From contig NZ_CP026948.1 of assembly GCF_003070865.1 (NCBI RefSeq), forward strand, positions 620,001 through 684,000: a DNA stretch of 64,000 bases. Reading direction: 5' to 3'. A program made the translations under genes and the position numbers. Source of the DNA: Corynebacterium liangguodongii (GTDB taxonomy: Bacteria; Actinomycetota; Actinomycetes; Mycobacteriales; Mycobacteriaceae). Below are positions 50,571-60,449 of the stretch, piece after piece; position 1 is the stretch's first letter; each line of letters starts with the position of its first letter. The notes under the pieces were generated by a model. The model was not told the DNA's origin. It made no database searches and was given only the letters and a program-made list of their open reading frames with translations.

Positions 50571-52670
50571 CTACGCCACAACTACCCGCGTGATCCTCGG
50601 CAGCTCTACCCGCACCACCCGGTCGGTTGCCTCGTCGAGGGCGTCGAGGCGGCCCGCGCCCACGGTCAGCGGCAACACGGTCATAAGGCGCCCCCGCCCG
50701 TCTTTGTCCACGTACCCGATGGTGACGTGCCTGCGCGAGCGCGCCGCGGACTGCAAAGTGGCAAAAAAGCCCTCCTCGCCCTCTCCTTCACCGGCGCCCT
50801 CGTCGGCGCTCGTCGAGCGCAGCGTGGCGACGACCCGATCAAGCTGCGCCTCATCAACCGCGCGTTCCTTCGGCAGTGACGAGGGAGTCGGGGCGACGAG
50901 CAACGGGTCCTCGTGCGTGTTCAGCGTGGCGCCCGAGGCATCCTCCGCCGCCGGGTGGAACCCCGCGGCGCGCAGCTGCGCTACGAGTTGGGACACGCTG
51001 GCATCTGATACCGCGACGGTGGGGGCGATGACTCTTAAGCCCTCGACCTCGGAGGCAGCGGCCGCGAGCAGGGCCTCATCGCGGCTTCGCAGGTAGCTCA
51101 TTGCGGCCCCGGCGCGCAGCGCGCCATGGTGCCTGGCGGCATCGGTGATTGCGAAGCGCATGGCCTGCGGGACCTCCCCGGCGCAGTGGCGCTCGAGCCA
51201 GGCCTGAAGCTCTTCGGCGGTGCGTCCGGCGTCGAGAGCGCGCTTGATGGAGGCGTCGGTGACCCGGTAGAGGCTAGCGATCCCGGGGGATTCGAGGTCC
51301 GCGAACGCCTCGAGGGTGGTGGCCACTTCCGGGGCGAGCGGGCCGGGGGCAAGGATGGTCATGTCGGCCTGTGCGATGACGTAGTCCACCTCGGCGGGGA
51401 CCATCTCGCGCGTGGCCGCGGCGATATCCGCCCCGTCAAGCAGCGCCCGAGCAGGGGGAGACACCATATCGTGTGCTAGTGCGCCGATCGCGTGGCCCTC
51501 CTCGACGACCTTATCGATCAACGCGTACGACAGCCCCGAGGCCATAAGCGGCGCGAAGTGGTGCAGGTTCGCCCCGAGGTCCTCGCGGTCAAGCGGCCCT
51601 TCTCGCAGTTGCGTGACGACGCCCCTGCGCTCCCAGCGGATTTCCGGAGCGCGCATCTCTTCGCTTAGCAGCTTCCGGTCTAGCTCCGTGCGCCACGGTG
51701 AGGCGAACCACCCGCACAGCACGACCGCCCACTGTTGGTACAACGGCGCATCCAGCCAGGCCAGGCCCTCCCGGGTTGCGGCGAGGCAGTCCGCAGCGTC
51801 GATGTCGCCGCGCCCGATGAGCCCGGCGGACTCCGCGACGGTTACCGCGAGCGCCGGGTCGAATCCCAGCTCCTTGCCTAGCGCGGCCGTGGCGCGCACC
51901 CCGAGGCTGCCGTCCTTGAGCAACGCGATGGGGGCGCCGATGAGCCGCGTGATCACGCCGCGCACCTGGCGCACGGCGTCGAGTCCGGCAGCCGCGGAGG
52001 AGGAGCTGACGAGGGAGGGCTCGACGGCTTCGCCGGCCGGCCGCGGGGAGAGCGGGTAGGACCGGGGTGTGCCGCCCCGCAGCGCCTCGCGCACGGGCCG
52101 GGGTAGGCGCACGGTTTGGGAGTTCACCCGCACCAGGAGGCCGCGCGAAATGAGTCGCGGGACCGGCAGCTCCGGGTCCGCGTCGGGCGCGGCCGCGCGA
52201 GAGGTGCCGATCGATCCCGCCGAGGCCAAGGTTTCTAGTACGGATCGTTCGCGCTGACCTAGCCCAGCGAGCACCTCCGCGAGCCCCTCGGGCGCCGGAT
52301 CGAGGATGCGCCAACCTGGGGGAAGGGCGGAGAGCGCCCCGGGGGCGAGGCGCAGCGCATCATCAGGCCCGACGATAAGGGCGCGGTCGCGCAACCGGGC
52401 GGCGCACCGCGGGAGGTCGACGGGGAGGTCAACTCGCTCGAGGGCAACGGGTTCGAGCTCCGCGCCGTAGTCGCCAAGGACCTCCAACACCGCGATCTCC
52501 GCCGCCGTGAGGGTGCGCAGGACCCGCGCGATCGAGCCGGGGAGTGCGAGGCGGGTTGCCAGCGCCGCCAGCGAGGGCGGGGTGGGGTAGGCGACGTCAG
52601 GCCGGTGGGCGATGATGCGGCGCAGCTCGCCTTCGCTCATCTCCCCGAGTGCGGAGTACATCACAGACAT
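50571..52670 (-). CDS. helicase C-terminal-like / helicase-associated domain protein
   Basis: A ~699-residue actinobacterial protein, probably equivalent to the mycobacterial protein encoded next to the XPB homologue. The N-terminal ~250 residues are leucine-rich and helical (winged-helix-like); the C-terminal ~200 residues, including VDYVIAQADMTILAPGPLAPEV, match the helicase-associated Helicase_C_3-type region. No ATPase motifs are seen, so it is not itself a helicase. Starts at 52670 or 52724 are possible; the second would share its ATG with the divergent gene. It may assist XPB in DNA repair. Confidence 0.75.
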   Translation of the reverse strand: MSVMYSALGEMSEGELRRIIAHRPDVAYPTPPSLAALATRLALPGSIARVLRTLTAAEIAVLEVLGDYGAELEPVALERVDLPVDLPRCAARLRDRALIVGPDDALRLAPGALSALPPGWRILDPAPEGLAEVLAGLGQRERSVLETLASAGSIGTSRAAAPDADPELPVPRLISRGLLVRVNSQTVRLPRPVREALRGGTPRSYPLSPRPAGEAVEPSLVSSSSAAAGLDAVRQVRGVITRLIGAPIALLKDGSLGVRATAALGKELGFDPALAVTVAESAGLIGRGDIDAADCLAATREGLAWLDAPLYQQWAVVLCGWFASPWRTELDRKLLSEEMRAPEIRWERRGVVTQLREGPLDREDLGANLHHFAPLMASGLSYALIDKVVEEGHAIGALAHDMVSPPARALLDGADIAAATREMVPAEVDYVIAQADMTILAPGPLAPEVATTLEAFADLESPGIASLYRVTDASIKRALDAGRTAEELQAWLERHCAGEVPQAMRFAITDAARHHGALRAGAAMSYLRSRDEALLAAAASEVEGLRVIAPTVAVSDASVSQLVAQLRAAGFHPAAEDASGATLNTHEDPLLVAPTPSSLPKERAVDEAQLDRVVATLRSTSADEGAGEGEGEEGFFATLQSAARSRRHVTIGYVDKDGRGRLMTVLPLTVGAGRLDALDEATDRVVRVELPRITRVVVA

Positions 52671-52722
52671 ATCGGGGGCAATACTACGTGCGATTTCGGC
52701 GTCGACATGAAACAATAACTCC

Positions 52723-52917
52723 ATGGCTTCCAACGTTGACAAGATCGGCCGCGCTAACCCGGCGTGGCCAGTAGACACTCCCGGTAACGGTCACCCGGTG
52801 ACCGAGATCTCCTCCAAGCTGGCGGGCGCCTCCAGCCCGTTTGGCGACGAGCTCATCCTGCCGCTCCCTTACGAAGAGATCGGCTACGTGCACACGACGA
52901 CCCGCTTTAACGGCTAG
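52723..52917 (+). CDS. small conserved actinobacterial protein
   Basis: A 64-residue soluble protein (starts MASNVDKIGRANPAWPVDTP). Similar small genes lie divergent from the helicase-associated gene in mycobacteria and corynebacteria, which supports it being real. It has no recognised domain. A bidirectional terminator shared with rpf follows after 16 bases. Function unknown. Confidence 0.75.
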   Translation: MASNVDKIGRANPAWPVDTPGNGHPVTEISSKLAGASSPFGDELILPLPYEEIGYVHTTTRFNG

Positions 52918-52933
52918 CCTGCGCGCGCACGAC

Positions 52934-52961
52934 AAACGCCCCGCCGCACGGCAGGGCGTTT
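52934..52961. terminator. bidirectional terminator between the small gene and rpf
   Basis: AAACGCCC / GGGCGTTT arms enclose a further GC-rich CGCCG...CGGC stem, with T-rich sequence on both sides. It separates two convergent genes. Confidence 0.82.
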
Positions 52962-52987
52962 CTTTATGTCTCTTCCTTGTGTCGCGC

Positions 52988-53874
<887 letters not shown>

Positions 53875-54031
53875 GCAGAGGGCACAAATCGGATTAACTT
53901 GGGCCACGCGTAAGCGGTCGGGTGCAGAAAACGCACTGGTCGACGGCGCCTCGCCCCATCGATGTGACGTGTGTCATAGTGGCTTGACTGCCGTTGTAGA
54001 ATGATCGTTTTGACAAGGAGGAACCAAAGGC

Positions 54032-54415
54032 ATGCCGGTAGGGAAAGTGAAGTGGTACGACGCCGAGAAGGGATTCGGCTTCGCGTCAAACCCCGGGGAC
54101 GAGGACGTCTTCGTGGGCAAGAACGTCTTGCCCGACGGTGTTGAGGAGCTCGTCGCGGGCCAGCGCATCGAGTTCGATTTCGCCGCGGGGCGCCGGGGGC
54201 CGCAGGCGCTGCGCGTGCGAGTGCTCGAATCCCCCAAGCGGCGTCCCTCGCACCGCTACAAGCCAGAGGAGCTCAACAAGCTGCTCGCCGACATGATGAC
54301 GGTGCTAGAGACCCAGATTCAGCCGGCGCTCGAGGCCGGGCGCTACCCGGAGCGAGCACACGGCAAACAGGTTGCGGAGATCTTGCGCGCCGTGGCCAAG
54401 GAGCTCGACGCCTAA
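54032..54415 (+). CDS. cspB: cold-shock domain protein with C-terminal extension
   Basis: A 127-residue nucleic-acid-binding protein. Residues 1-70 form the cold-shock domain with RNP1 (KGFGFAS) and RNP2 (DVFVGKN); the family consensus VFVH is VFVG here. The C-terminal ~55 residues are helical and basic/acidic, as in the long corynebacterial and mycobacterial CspB. It is preceded by AAGGAGG and a TAGAAT -10. It is divergent from rpf, matching the order in related genomes. Overlaps the convergent DUF2771 gene by 4 bases. Confidence 0.9.
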   Translation: MPVGKVKWYDAEKGFGFASNPGDEDVFVGKNVLPDGVEELVAGQRIEFDFAAGRRGPQALRVRVLESPKRRPSHRYKPEELNKLLADMMTVLETQIQPALEAGRYPERAHGKQVAEILRAVAKELDA

Positions 54416-54906
54416 GCGCCGGGCTCGAAGCCAACGGACCACGTCGCCACCACCGGGGTCTCCTCCCCGGCCGCGTCGGTATCCACGGCGAGCGTGGAGA
54501 CCTCAACCACAACGAGGTGCGCCTCCCCCTTGACGGCGGGGACCGTCGCCGTGGTGGCCTCGCCGGAGGGGAAGACCTCCTCGCCGTTGGCGGCCGGGTC
54601 GTCGTAGATGCTCAGCAGCCGCCAGCTCGACTGTGCGACCTCTGAGGGCACGTCGAGCGTGACCTCGTCGGCGCCCTCGAGCGGTATGGTGGGCGGTTGC
54701 CCGCCGTCGCACTGCTCGTCGAGGGGGCAGACGGTGTACGGGTCGACCTCGCGGCTTACCTCACCCGCGGTCACGGATACGCTGAGCTGGCCCACCGGGG
54801 TGGACGGGCGCGATTGCTGCCAGCGCGAAAACGCGTAGAAGCCGGCCACCAGGACCAGCGCGCCGAACAAGATGACAGCTGAGAGCAGCCAGGATCTGTT
54901 TTTCAT
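54412..54906 (-). CDS. DUF2771-type membrane-anchored protein
   Basis: A 164-residue protein with one N-terminal helix (~8-28) and an extracellular beta-rich domain containing one Cys pair (CPLDEQC). The size, topology and place beside csp and DUF3027 fit the actinobacterial DUF2771 family. Function unknown. It lies 11 bases after the stop of the glutaminyl cyclase-like gene, so they may be cotranscribed. Confidence 0.7.
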   Translation of the reverse strand: MKNRSWLLSAVILFGALVLVAGFYAFSRWQQSRPSTPVGQLSVSVTAGEVSREVDPYTVCPLDEQCDGGQPPTIPLEGADEVTLDVPSEVAQSSWRLLSIYDDPAANGEEVFPSGEATTATVPAVKGEAHLVVVEVSTLAVDTDAAGEETPVVATWSVGFEPGA

Positions 54907-54917
54907 GGCTCACCACC

Positions 54918-55733
54918 CTAGTGTGCCGCCGGGGCCGCCACGAAGCGGACCCGGTAGAGGTCTGGCCAGCGCTTTCCGGCGAGGTAGAACTCGTCGGTCC
55001 CGGGGATGTGGGCGATGCCGTTGAGCACGTTGTTGGGGTCGGGGGCGGCGTTGTTCGGCAGGCCGGAGGCGTCAATGACTGCGGTGACGGCGCCCGTTGA
55101 GGCGTCGATACGCAGAATGTCCGTGCTTAAGAAGACGTTGGCGTAGATCTCATCGCCAACGCACTCGAGCTCGTTGAGGTGGTCTACGGGCTGGCCCTCC
55201 AGCGTCACCGTCAACCGCCCCCGCTCGCTGAACGTGACGGGGTCCATTCGCCGCAGCTCGGCGGTGCCGTCTGAGAAGATCACCTCATCGCCGCGCGAGC
55301 ACAACCCCCACCCCTGCCCGGAATAACTCGCCCGCCCGGTCTCCTCCAAGCTCGCCGCGTCGCGCTTGATCGCCACTCCTTCTTTCCACGTGAGCTGCCA
55401 GATCGAGTCGCCAACCCGCGTGAGGCCCTCGCCGAAAAACCGTGGATCGAGCACCGCGCTCGCAAGCTCCTCACCGTCGGGCGTCGAGCGGTAGATGCGC
55501 GAGAGCCCGTATTGCCCCGTGCCCACCACCACGTTGCCGTCGGGGCCGACCTCTAAGCCCTGGGTGAAGCTGTCGGGATTAAAGGGATAGCGCGCCACCT
55601 CCGCGGCCACGAGCCGCTCGACGGGATCGGCGGCGTCCTGCGCGGTGGGCGCCCCGCAGGACACCACGCACAGGGGAAGGAAGGCCGCGGCGAGGAGGGC
55701 GGGGAATCCAGCGCGAGACATGGGACCCATCAT
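54918..55733 (-). CDS. glutaminyl-peptide cyclotransferase-like lipoprotein
   Basis: About 271 residues. The signal peptide ends in a lipobox CVVSC (Cys near 26). The rest is a beta-propeller of the plant/bacterial glutaminyl cyclase type, with NPDSFTQGLE near the start of the fold and HLNELE and NVLNGIAHIPGTDEFYLAGK motifs. It would convert N-terminal glutamine into pyroglutamate outside the membrane. Starts at 55733, 55730 or 55721 are possible. A much longer frame runs upstream through two other genes and is not real. Confidence 0.82.
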   Translation of the reverse strand: MMGPMSRAGFPALLAAAFLPLCVVSCGAPTAQDAADPVERLVAAEVARYPFNPDSFTQGLEVGPDGNVVVGTGQYGLSRIYRSTPDGEELASAVLDPRFFGEGLTRVGDSIWQLTWKEGVAIKRDAASLEETGRASYSGQGWGLCSRGDEVIFSDGTAELRRMDPVTFSERGRLTVTLEGQPVDHLNELECVGDEIYANVFLSTDILRIDASTGAVTAVIDASGLPNNAAPDPNNVLNGIAHIPGTDEFYLAGKRWPDLYRVRFVAAPAAH

Positions 55734-55769
55734 GCCCCAGCGCGTCGCGCGTGGCGCATAATAGGGCAC

Positions 55770-56486
55770 GTGTCTCAGTCCAGGAACCGAAACGCAAGCC
55801 CGCTCATCGGGTCCCGCGCCGTAGAGACCGCGCGGCGGGCCCTTGAGGAAATCGCCGAGGGAACCATCGGCGCCCACATCGGCCTCACAGGGGTGAGCGC
55901 CAACGTGGCCACCCACCGGTTCGAAGCGGACGTGCCCGGCTACCCGGGGTGGGAGTGGAACGCGGTGCTTGCCTGCGCGACGGGCTCGAGCCACGTCACG
56001 GTCAACGAGGTCGCCCTCCTCCCCGCGGGCGACGCGCTCAAGGCCCCTGAGTGGGTTCCGTATTCCGAGCGCCTGCGCCCGGGGGACCTGGGCCCAGGCG
56101 ATGTCATGGAGCCCGCCCCGGACGACCACCGCCTCACCGCGGACTCCTTTGCTGCCGACGCGGTCACCTTCGTCGGGCGCGACAGCGCCCAGTACCTCAC
56201 GAAGAAGGGGCTCGAGGAGGCCAAGCAGCGGTGGCGCACAGGGGAGTTCGGGCCCAATAGCGAGTTCGCGGAAAAGGCGGCCATGCACTGCCGCACCTGC
56301 GCGTTCTACATCCCGGCCGCGGAGCCGATCGGGGAGAACTTCGGGGTATGCGCCAACGAATACTCCGCCGACGGGAGGGTCGTGGCCGCCAGCTACGGCT
56401 GCGGCGCGCACTCGGAGACGCGCCTGGAGGAATCGGACCTCGGCGAGGCAGAGACGCTCTACGACGACGAGCTCCCCGTCTTCTAG
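55770..56486 (+). CDS. DUF3027-family protein
   Basis: A 238-residue soluble protein matching the actinobacterial DUF3027 family, with PGYPGWEWNAVLA, DRLRPGDLG-like and CxxCxFYIP (CRTCAFYIP) blocks and a second cysteine-containing segment GVCANEYS. The four cysteines suggest a metal site. The GTG start lies seven bases after CATAAT, so the mRNA may be leaderless. It is divergent from the cyclase gene and overlaps the next convergent gene by 4 bases. Function unknown. Confidence 0.8.
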   Translation: MSQSRNRNASPLIGSRAVETARRALEEIAEGTIGAHIGLTGVSANVATHRFEADVPGYPGWEWNAVLACATGSSHVTVNEVALLPAGDALKAPEWVPYSERLRPGDLGPGDVMEPAPDDHRLTADSFAADAVTFVGRDSAQYLTKKGLEEAKQRWRTGEFGPNSEFAEKAAMHCRTCAFYIPAAEPIGENFGVCANEYSADGRVVAASYGCGAHSETRLEESDLGEAETLYDDELPVF

Positions 56487-57178
56487 CGCGAGATCAGCAC
56501 CGCGCGCTCGCGGCGCAGTTCGTTGACGTCGCGGTGCGTGGGCATGCCCCCGCGCTCGAGAAGGGTGCGGCCGGGCAGGATCGCCCCGTATTCCCGCCAG
56601 TGGGAGACCACACGCGCCCCGTAGATGGGGTCGACCACCCACGTCTCCGTGGAGAGGAGCTCCCGTAGCTGGAATCCGGGTACCTCTTCGATGACCGCAC
56701 CGAGCTCGGAGAGGATCTCCACCACCCCGTCGAGGGCGATCGAGGGGGTGGTTGCGGGGTGGGTGGACACGCGCGCGATGCCGGCAGAGACGGTGAGAAG
56801 GGGAGCGCAGATTGCCTGGGGGATCCTCGATGAGGCGTCGATAAGCAGGCCCTCGTGCGCCCGCAGCCGCGCCAGCGCGCCCCGCTGCCACCCCAGGTCC
56901 GGGCCGAAGTGTTGCGGGGCGGTGCGCTCGTCGCGGATGGGGTGCGCCTCCACGGTGATCTCGCTCGGCGCCGGCGGGAGCGGCCGCAGGGAGAGGGAGA
57001 CTCCCCCGGAGACCTCGAGAATCACGCGCCGCGTTCCCGTGAGGGTGGCGAGCTGGATGCGCAACCGGTTGATCTCCGAGGACGGCACCCCGGCGCGGCG
57101 CAGCGCCGCGGCGTAGGCGGGTGCGTCGACAACCATCCCGTCGGCGACGAGGAACGTCAGCACAATCGGTTCGCTCAC
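56483..57178 (-). CDS. class-IV aminotransferase-like protein without lysine
   Basis: A 231-residue soluble protein. The order of segments, including LGWQRGALARLRAHEGLLIDASSRIPQAICAP and ALDGVVEILSELGAVIEEVPGFQLRELLSTETWVV, recalls the PLP fold-type IV enzymes such as aminodeoxychorismate lyase. Yet the protein contains no lysine at all, so it cannot form the internal PLP aldimine. It is probably a degenerate or repurposed homologue, or an unrelated fold. It is divergent from the purine permease. Confidence 0.6.
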   Translation of the reverse strand: MSEPIVLTFLVADGMVVDAPAYAAALRRAGVPSSEINRLRIQLATLTGTRRVILEVSGGVSLSLRPLPPAPSEITVEAHPIRDERTAPQHFGPDLGWQRGALARLRAHEGLLIDASSRIPQAICAPLLTVSAGIARVSTHPATTPSIALDGVVEILSELGAVIEEVPGFQLRELLSTETWVVDPIYGARVVSHWREYGAILPGRTLLERGGMPTHRDVNELRRERAVLISR

Positions 57179-57289
57179 CCCGGTGCTCCTTCGCGTGTGG
57201 ATGTAGAATTTCGGTTTGGAATTTCGTCAAAGCGGTGTCAGGCTATGACAGGAAAACTTCACTGGACCGCCAGCAAAAGGGGACCTTAC

Positions 57290-58729
57290 GTGGCAACTCG
57301 GAACTCATCCACGTGGCTAGACCGATACTTCCACATCTCCGAGCGTGGCTCGAGCGTGGGTACAGAAATCCGCGGAGGGGTGGTCACCTTCTTCGCCATG
57401 GCCTATATTGTCCTGCTCAACCCGCTCATCATCGGCACGGTGCCCGACCGAGAGGGCACGGTCCTTGGCATCCCCCAGGTGGCGGCGGCCACCGCTCTGG
57501 CGGCCGGCGTGATGTCGATCCTCTTCGGCATCATCGCGAAGTACCCCTTCGGCATCGCCACCGGGCTTGGTCTCAACACGCTCGTCGCGGTCACCCTCGT
57601 CGGCCAGGAGGGGCTGACCTGGCCCGAGGCGATGGGACTCGTCGTCGTCGACGGAATTATCATCTGCGCGCTGGCGATTTCTGGGTTCCGCACCGCGGTG
57701 TTTCACGCGATCCCGGATTCCATGAAGGTGGCCATGAGCGTGGGCATCGGCATGTTCATCGCGATGATCGGGCTCGTCGATGCGGGATTTGTCCGCCGTG
57801 TCCCCGACGCCGCCATGACCACCGTGCCGGTCCAACTCGGCATCGGCGGCTCGATCGCCTCCTGGCCCACTTTCGTCTTCATCGTCGGGCTCATTCTCTG
57901 CGGATTCATGGTGGTCCGAAACGTCCCCGGCGGCCTGTTTATCGGCATCGTCGCCACCACCATCATCTCGCTCGTTGTCGAGGCGATCACCGGGGCGGGC
58001 TCCTCAGCCGAGGACCCGCGGGGCTGGTCGCTGGCGGTACCGCACATCCCCGACTCCCTCGGCGGGGTACCTGACCTCTCGATCGTGGGCAACATCGACC
58101 CCATCGGCGGGTTCGCGCACGCAGGCGTCGTCGCCGCGTCCCTGCTCGTGTTCACCCTCGTGCTGGCGAACTTCTTCGACGCGATGGGCACGATGAGCGC
58201 GCTCGGCCGCCACGCGCGCGTCGTCGATGCGGAGGGGAACCTCCCTGGGATGAAGACAGCCCTCGTCGTCGAGGGCCTCGGTGCGGTCGTCGGTGGTGCG
58301 GCGTCCTCGTCGTCGAACACCGTCTACATCGACTCCTCCGCCGGCATCGCCGACGGGGCGCGCACGGGCCTGGCCAACGTGGTCACCGGGTTGTTGTTCC
58401 TCGCCGCGATGTTTTTCACCCCGCTCTACGAGGTCGTCCCCATCGAGGCCGCCGCGCCCGTGCTCGTCGTGGTCGGCGCGCTCATGATGATGGAGGTGGG
58501 CAACATCGATTGGGGTTCGTTCCACGTCGCGCTCCCCGCCTTCCTCACCATCGTGACCATGCCGTTTACCTACTCCATCGCCCACGGCATCGGCGTGGGC
58601 TTCATCACGTTTTCCCTCATGGCCGTCTTCGCCGGCAAGGCGCGCGAGGTGCACTGGATCATGTGGCTCATCTCGGCACTGTTCGTCGTCTTCTTCGCCC
58701 ACGGCCCGATTATGGCGGCGCTGTCCTAA
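57290..58729 (+). CDS. NCS2-family purine permease (AzgA-like)
   Basis: A ~479-residue, 14-helix transporter for hypoxanthine, guanine or adenine. AzgA-type motifs are present: GGVVTFFAMAYIVLLNP, GIATGLGLNTLVA, FFDAMGT and NTVYIDSSAGIADGARTGL. The GTG at 57290 follows AAAAGGGG and is preferred to an in-frame ATG at 57245 without a clear site. A TAGAAT -10 lies near 57205, and GAATTTCG occurs twice just after it. The stop overlaps the methyltransferase start (TAATG). Confidence 0.88.
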   Translation: MATRNSSTWLDRYFHISERGSSVGTEIRGGVVTFFAMAYIVLLNPLIIGTVPDREGTVLGIPQVAAATALAAGVMSILFGIIAKYPFGIATGLGLNTLVAVTLVGQEGLTWPEAMGLVVVDGIIICALAISGFRTAVFHAIPDSMKVAMSVGIGMFIAMIGLVDAGFVRRVPDAAMTTVPVQLGIGGSIASWPTFVFIVGLILCGFMVVRNVPGGLFIGIVATTIISLVVEAITGAGSSAEDPRGWSLAVPHIPDSLGGVPDLSIVGNIDPIGGFAHAGVVAASLLVFTLVLANFFDAMGTMSALGRHARVVDAEGNLPGMKTALVVEGLGAVVGGAASSSSNTVYIDSSAGIADGARTGLANVVTGLLFLAAMFFTPLYEVVPIEAAAPVLVVVGALMMMEVGNIDWGSFHVALPAFLTIVTMPFTYSIAHGIGVGFITFSLMAVFAGKAREVHWIMWLISALFVVFFAHGPIMAALS

Positions 58730-59559
58730 TGCCTTGTCCGCAACGCACACGTATCGACGACCCCCAGGACCCGCGGCTTGACGACGTCCGAGATCTCAAA
58801 CACTCCGACTCCCGCGGCGGCCTCGTCTACGCCGAGGGACCGCTCATCTGCGGCCGGATGGTGCACTCGCGCTTCCCGCTGAGCTGCGTCGTCGGGTTCG
58901 GCGGCAGGCTCGATTCCTTCCTCGCCACCTTCGGCGCCGACCTCGGAGACGTGCCCGTCTACGAGGTCACCCGCCCGGTGCTCGCCGAGGTCGCCGGCTA
59001 CGACATGCACCGCGGGCTCATTGCCGTGGCCTCCCGCCCCGCCCCTCTTACCGTTGCCGAGGTGCTTGACGGCGCTCGGAGCCTCGTCATCCTCGAGGGC
59101 GTGGGGGACCACGAAAACATCGGCGCGATCTTCCGCAACGCCGCGGGGATGGGCATCGACGGGGTGCTCTTCGGGGCGGGAACGGCCGACCCCTTGTACC
59201 GCCGGAGCGTACGTGTGTCCATGGGCCATGCGCTGCGCACCCCGTTCGCCCATGTCGAGGGCACTGTGACGACGTGGCAGCGCGGCCTGGAGGAGCTACG
59301 CGTGGCCGGCTGGAGGCTCGTCTCGCTCACCCCTGCGGAGGAAGCCTCCCACCTTGCCGACGCCCTCGTCGATGCCGCCGGGCGCCCATACGACAAGGTT
59401 GCTTTCCTCGTCGGAGGGGAGGGTCCCGGCCTGACAGAGCACGCCATGCGGGCGACCGACATCCGCGCCCGCATCCCCATGGCGCCCGGCACCGACTCGC
59501 TCAACGTGGCAACGTCCGCCGCCATCGCCTTCTACGAGCGGCAGCGCAGCCTGCGCTAG
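58729..59559 (+). CDS. TrmH/SpoU-type RNA 2'-O-methyltransferase
   Basis: A 276-residue SPOUT enzyme that would methylate tRNA or rRNA using SAM. The N-terminal ~110 residues resemble the L30e-like substrate domain. The three SPOUT motifs are HENIGAIFRNA, FLVGGEGPGL and IPMAPGTDSLNVATSAAIAFYE, the last two forming the trefoil knot. It is translationally coupled to the purine permease. It overlaps the next convergent gene by 4 bases. The exact target base is not deducible. Confidence 0.9.
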   Translation: MPCPQRTRIDDPQDPRLDDVRDLKHSDSRGGLVYAEGPLICGRMVHSRFPLSCVVGFGGRLDSFLATFGADLGDVPVYEVTRPVLAEVAGYDMHRGLIAVASRPAPLTVAEVLDGARSLVILEGVGDHENIGAIFRNAAGMGIDGVLFGAGTADPLYRRSVRVSMGHALRTPFAHVEGTVTTWQRGLEELRVAGWRLVSLTPAEEASHLADALVDAAGRPYDKVAFLVGGEGPGLTEHAMRATDIRARIPMAPGTDSLNVATSAAIAFYERQRSLR

Positions 59560-60404
59560 CCGCGGTCGGAGTGGCGGATGCGCTCCCGGATGTCGATCGC
59601 GAGGGAGCGCGCGCGCCGGGCGAGGCCTCGCCCGACTTTCTTCGCGGCGGCGACTGTGGCGTCGGCAAGCGCGGCGAACTCGTCGCCCTCCTCGTCCTGC
59701 GTCGTGTCGAGGTAGTCGTCGTAGCCCTTGTCCTTCTCTGCGAAGCGCGCAGCGACCTCGCCGACGCTCTTGGGCGCCCTCACGGCGGGGGCAATCTTGG
59801 GCTCCGGCCGGCCGTCGACCGCGTAGCCCACGACGCCGAGGTCGGGCCCGTCAGGGGAGACGTCGATTCCCAACCAGCTGGCCTCGGCGGCGGAGGCAAG
59901 CTCCTTGGGCACGAAGGGCAGCGAAATCCCGCCGAGCTGCTCGACCGTCTCACCGGCCCAAAACGGAGCCTCGAAGGGCTCGGGCAGACCGATGTCCTCG
60001 GCCACGGCGTCTCGGGTGGCGGCGAAGGCGCGCTTGGCCGTCTCGCCGGCGAAGTGCGCAAACCCCGCGAAGTCGGAATCCTCGCCGCGGGCGATGATGT
60101 AGACGTCGCTGGCGGGCAGCGCGCGCAGGAGGTGCTGGGCCGCCCCTGTGATCGTGCTGACATCCTCGATAAGGGTCTGTACCACTGCCACCCCCGGGTA
60201 GCCGGCGATGTAGAACTCCGCGCGTGACGGGGTAGAGGAGCGGTTGAGCGGAAACTCCCCGATCGGGGTGATCGGCCAGGCTGGGTTGAGCTGGGCAAGC
60301 AGCTTCCGCCCGAACCCGCGGTCGGCCTTCGGCTCGCCGCTGAGCACCACCGCCGGATCGGTGGCCGTCACAAACCAGAACGTGACTACTGCAGCACACC
60401 CCAT
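59556..60404 (-). CDS. DUF6928-like hypothetical protein
   Basis: A 282-residue mostly soluble protein, beginning with a hydrophobic strand (CAAVVTFWFVTA) and ending in a basic helix. The arrangement of TFWFVTA, FYIAGYPGVAVVQT and the later GxxLPF block resembles actinobacterial proteins annotated DUF6928. I am only moderately sure of the family. The Ser/Asp/Glu-rich segment near residues 220-245 may be disordered. It lies about 45 bases after the sepH stop and may share its transcript. Confidence 0.6.
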   Translation of the reverse strand: MGCAAVVTFWFVTATDPAVVLSGEPKADRGFGRKLLAQLNPAWPITPIGEFPLNRSSTPSRAEFYIAGYPGVAVVQTLIEDVSTITGAAQHLLRALPASDVYIIARGEDSDFAGFAHFAGETAKRAFAATRDAVAEDIGLPEPFEAPFWAGETVEQLGGISLPFVPKELASAAEASWLGIDVSPDGPDLGVVGYAVDGRPEPKIAPAVRAPKSVGEVAARFAEKDKGYDDYLDTTQDEEGDEFAALADATVAAAKKVGRGLARRARSLAIDIRERIRHSDRG

Positions 60405-60449
60405 GACGAGTCCTTCCTTCTTAAAATCGTGTCCCCGCGCTTAACAGGC

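Noticed and set aside
54918..57230. 770-codon frame covering the glutaminyl cyclase-like gene
   Set aside because: Upstream of about 55733 it reads through the opposite strand of DUF3027 and out of frame through another gene; only the part from the signal peptide on is credible.
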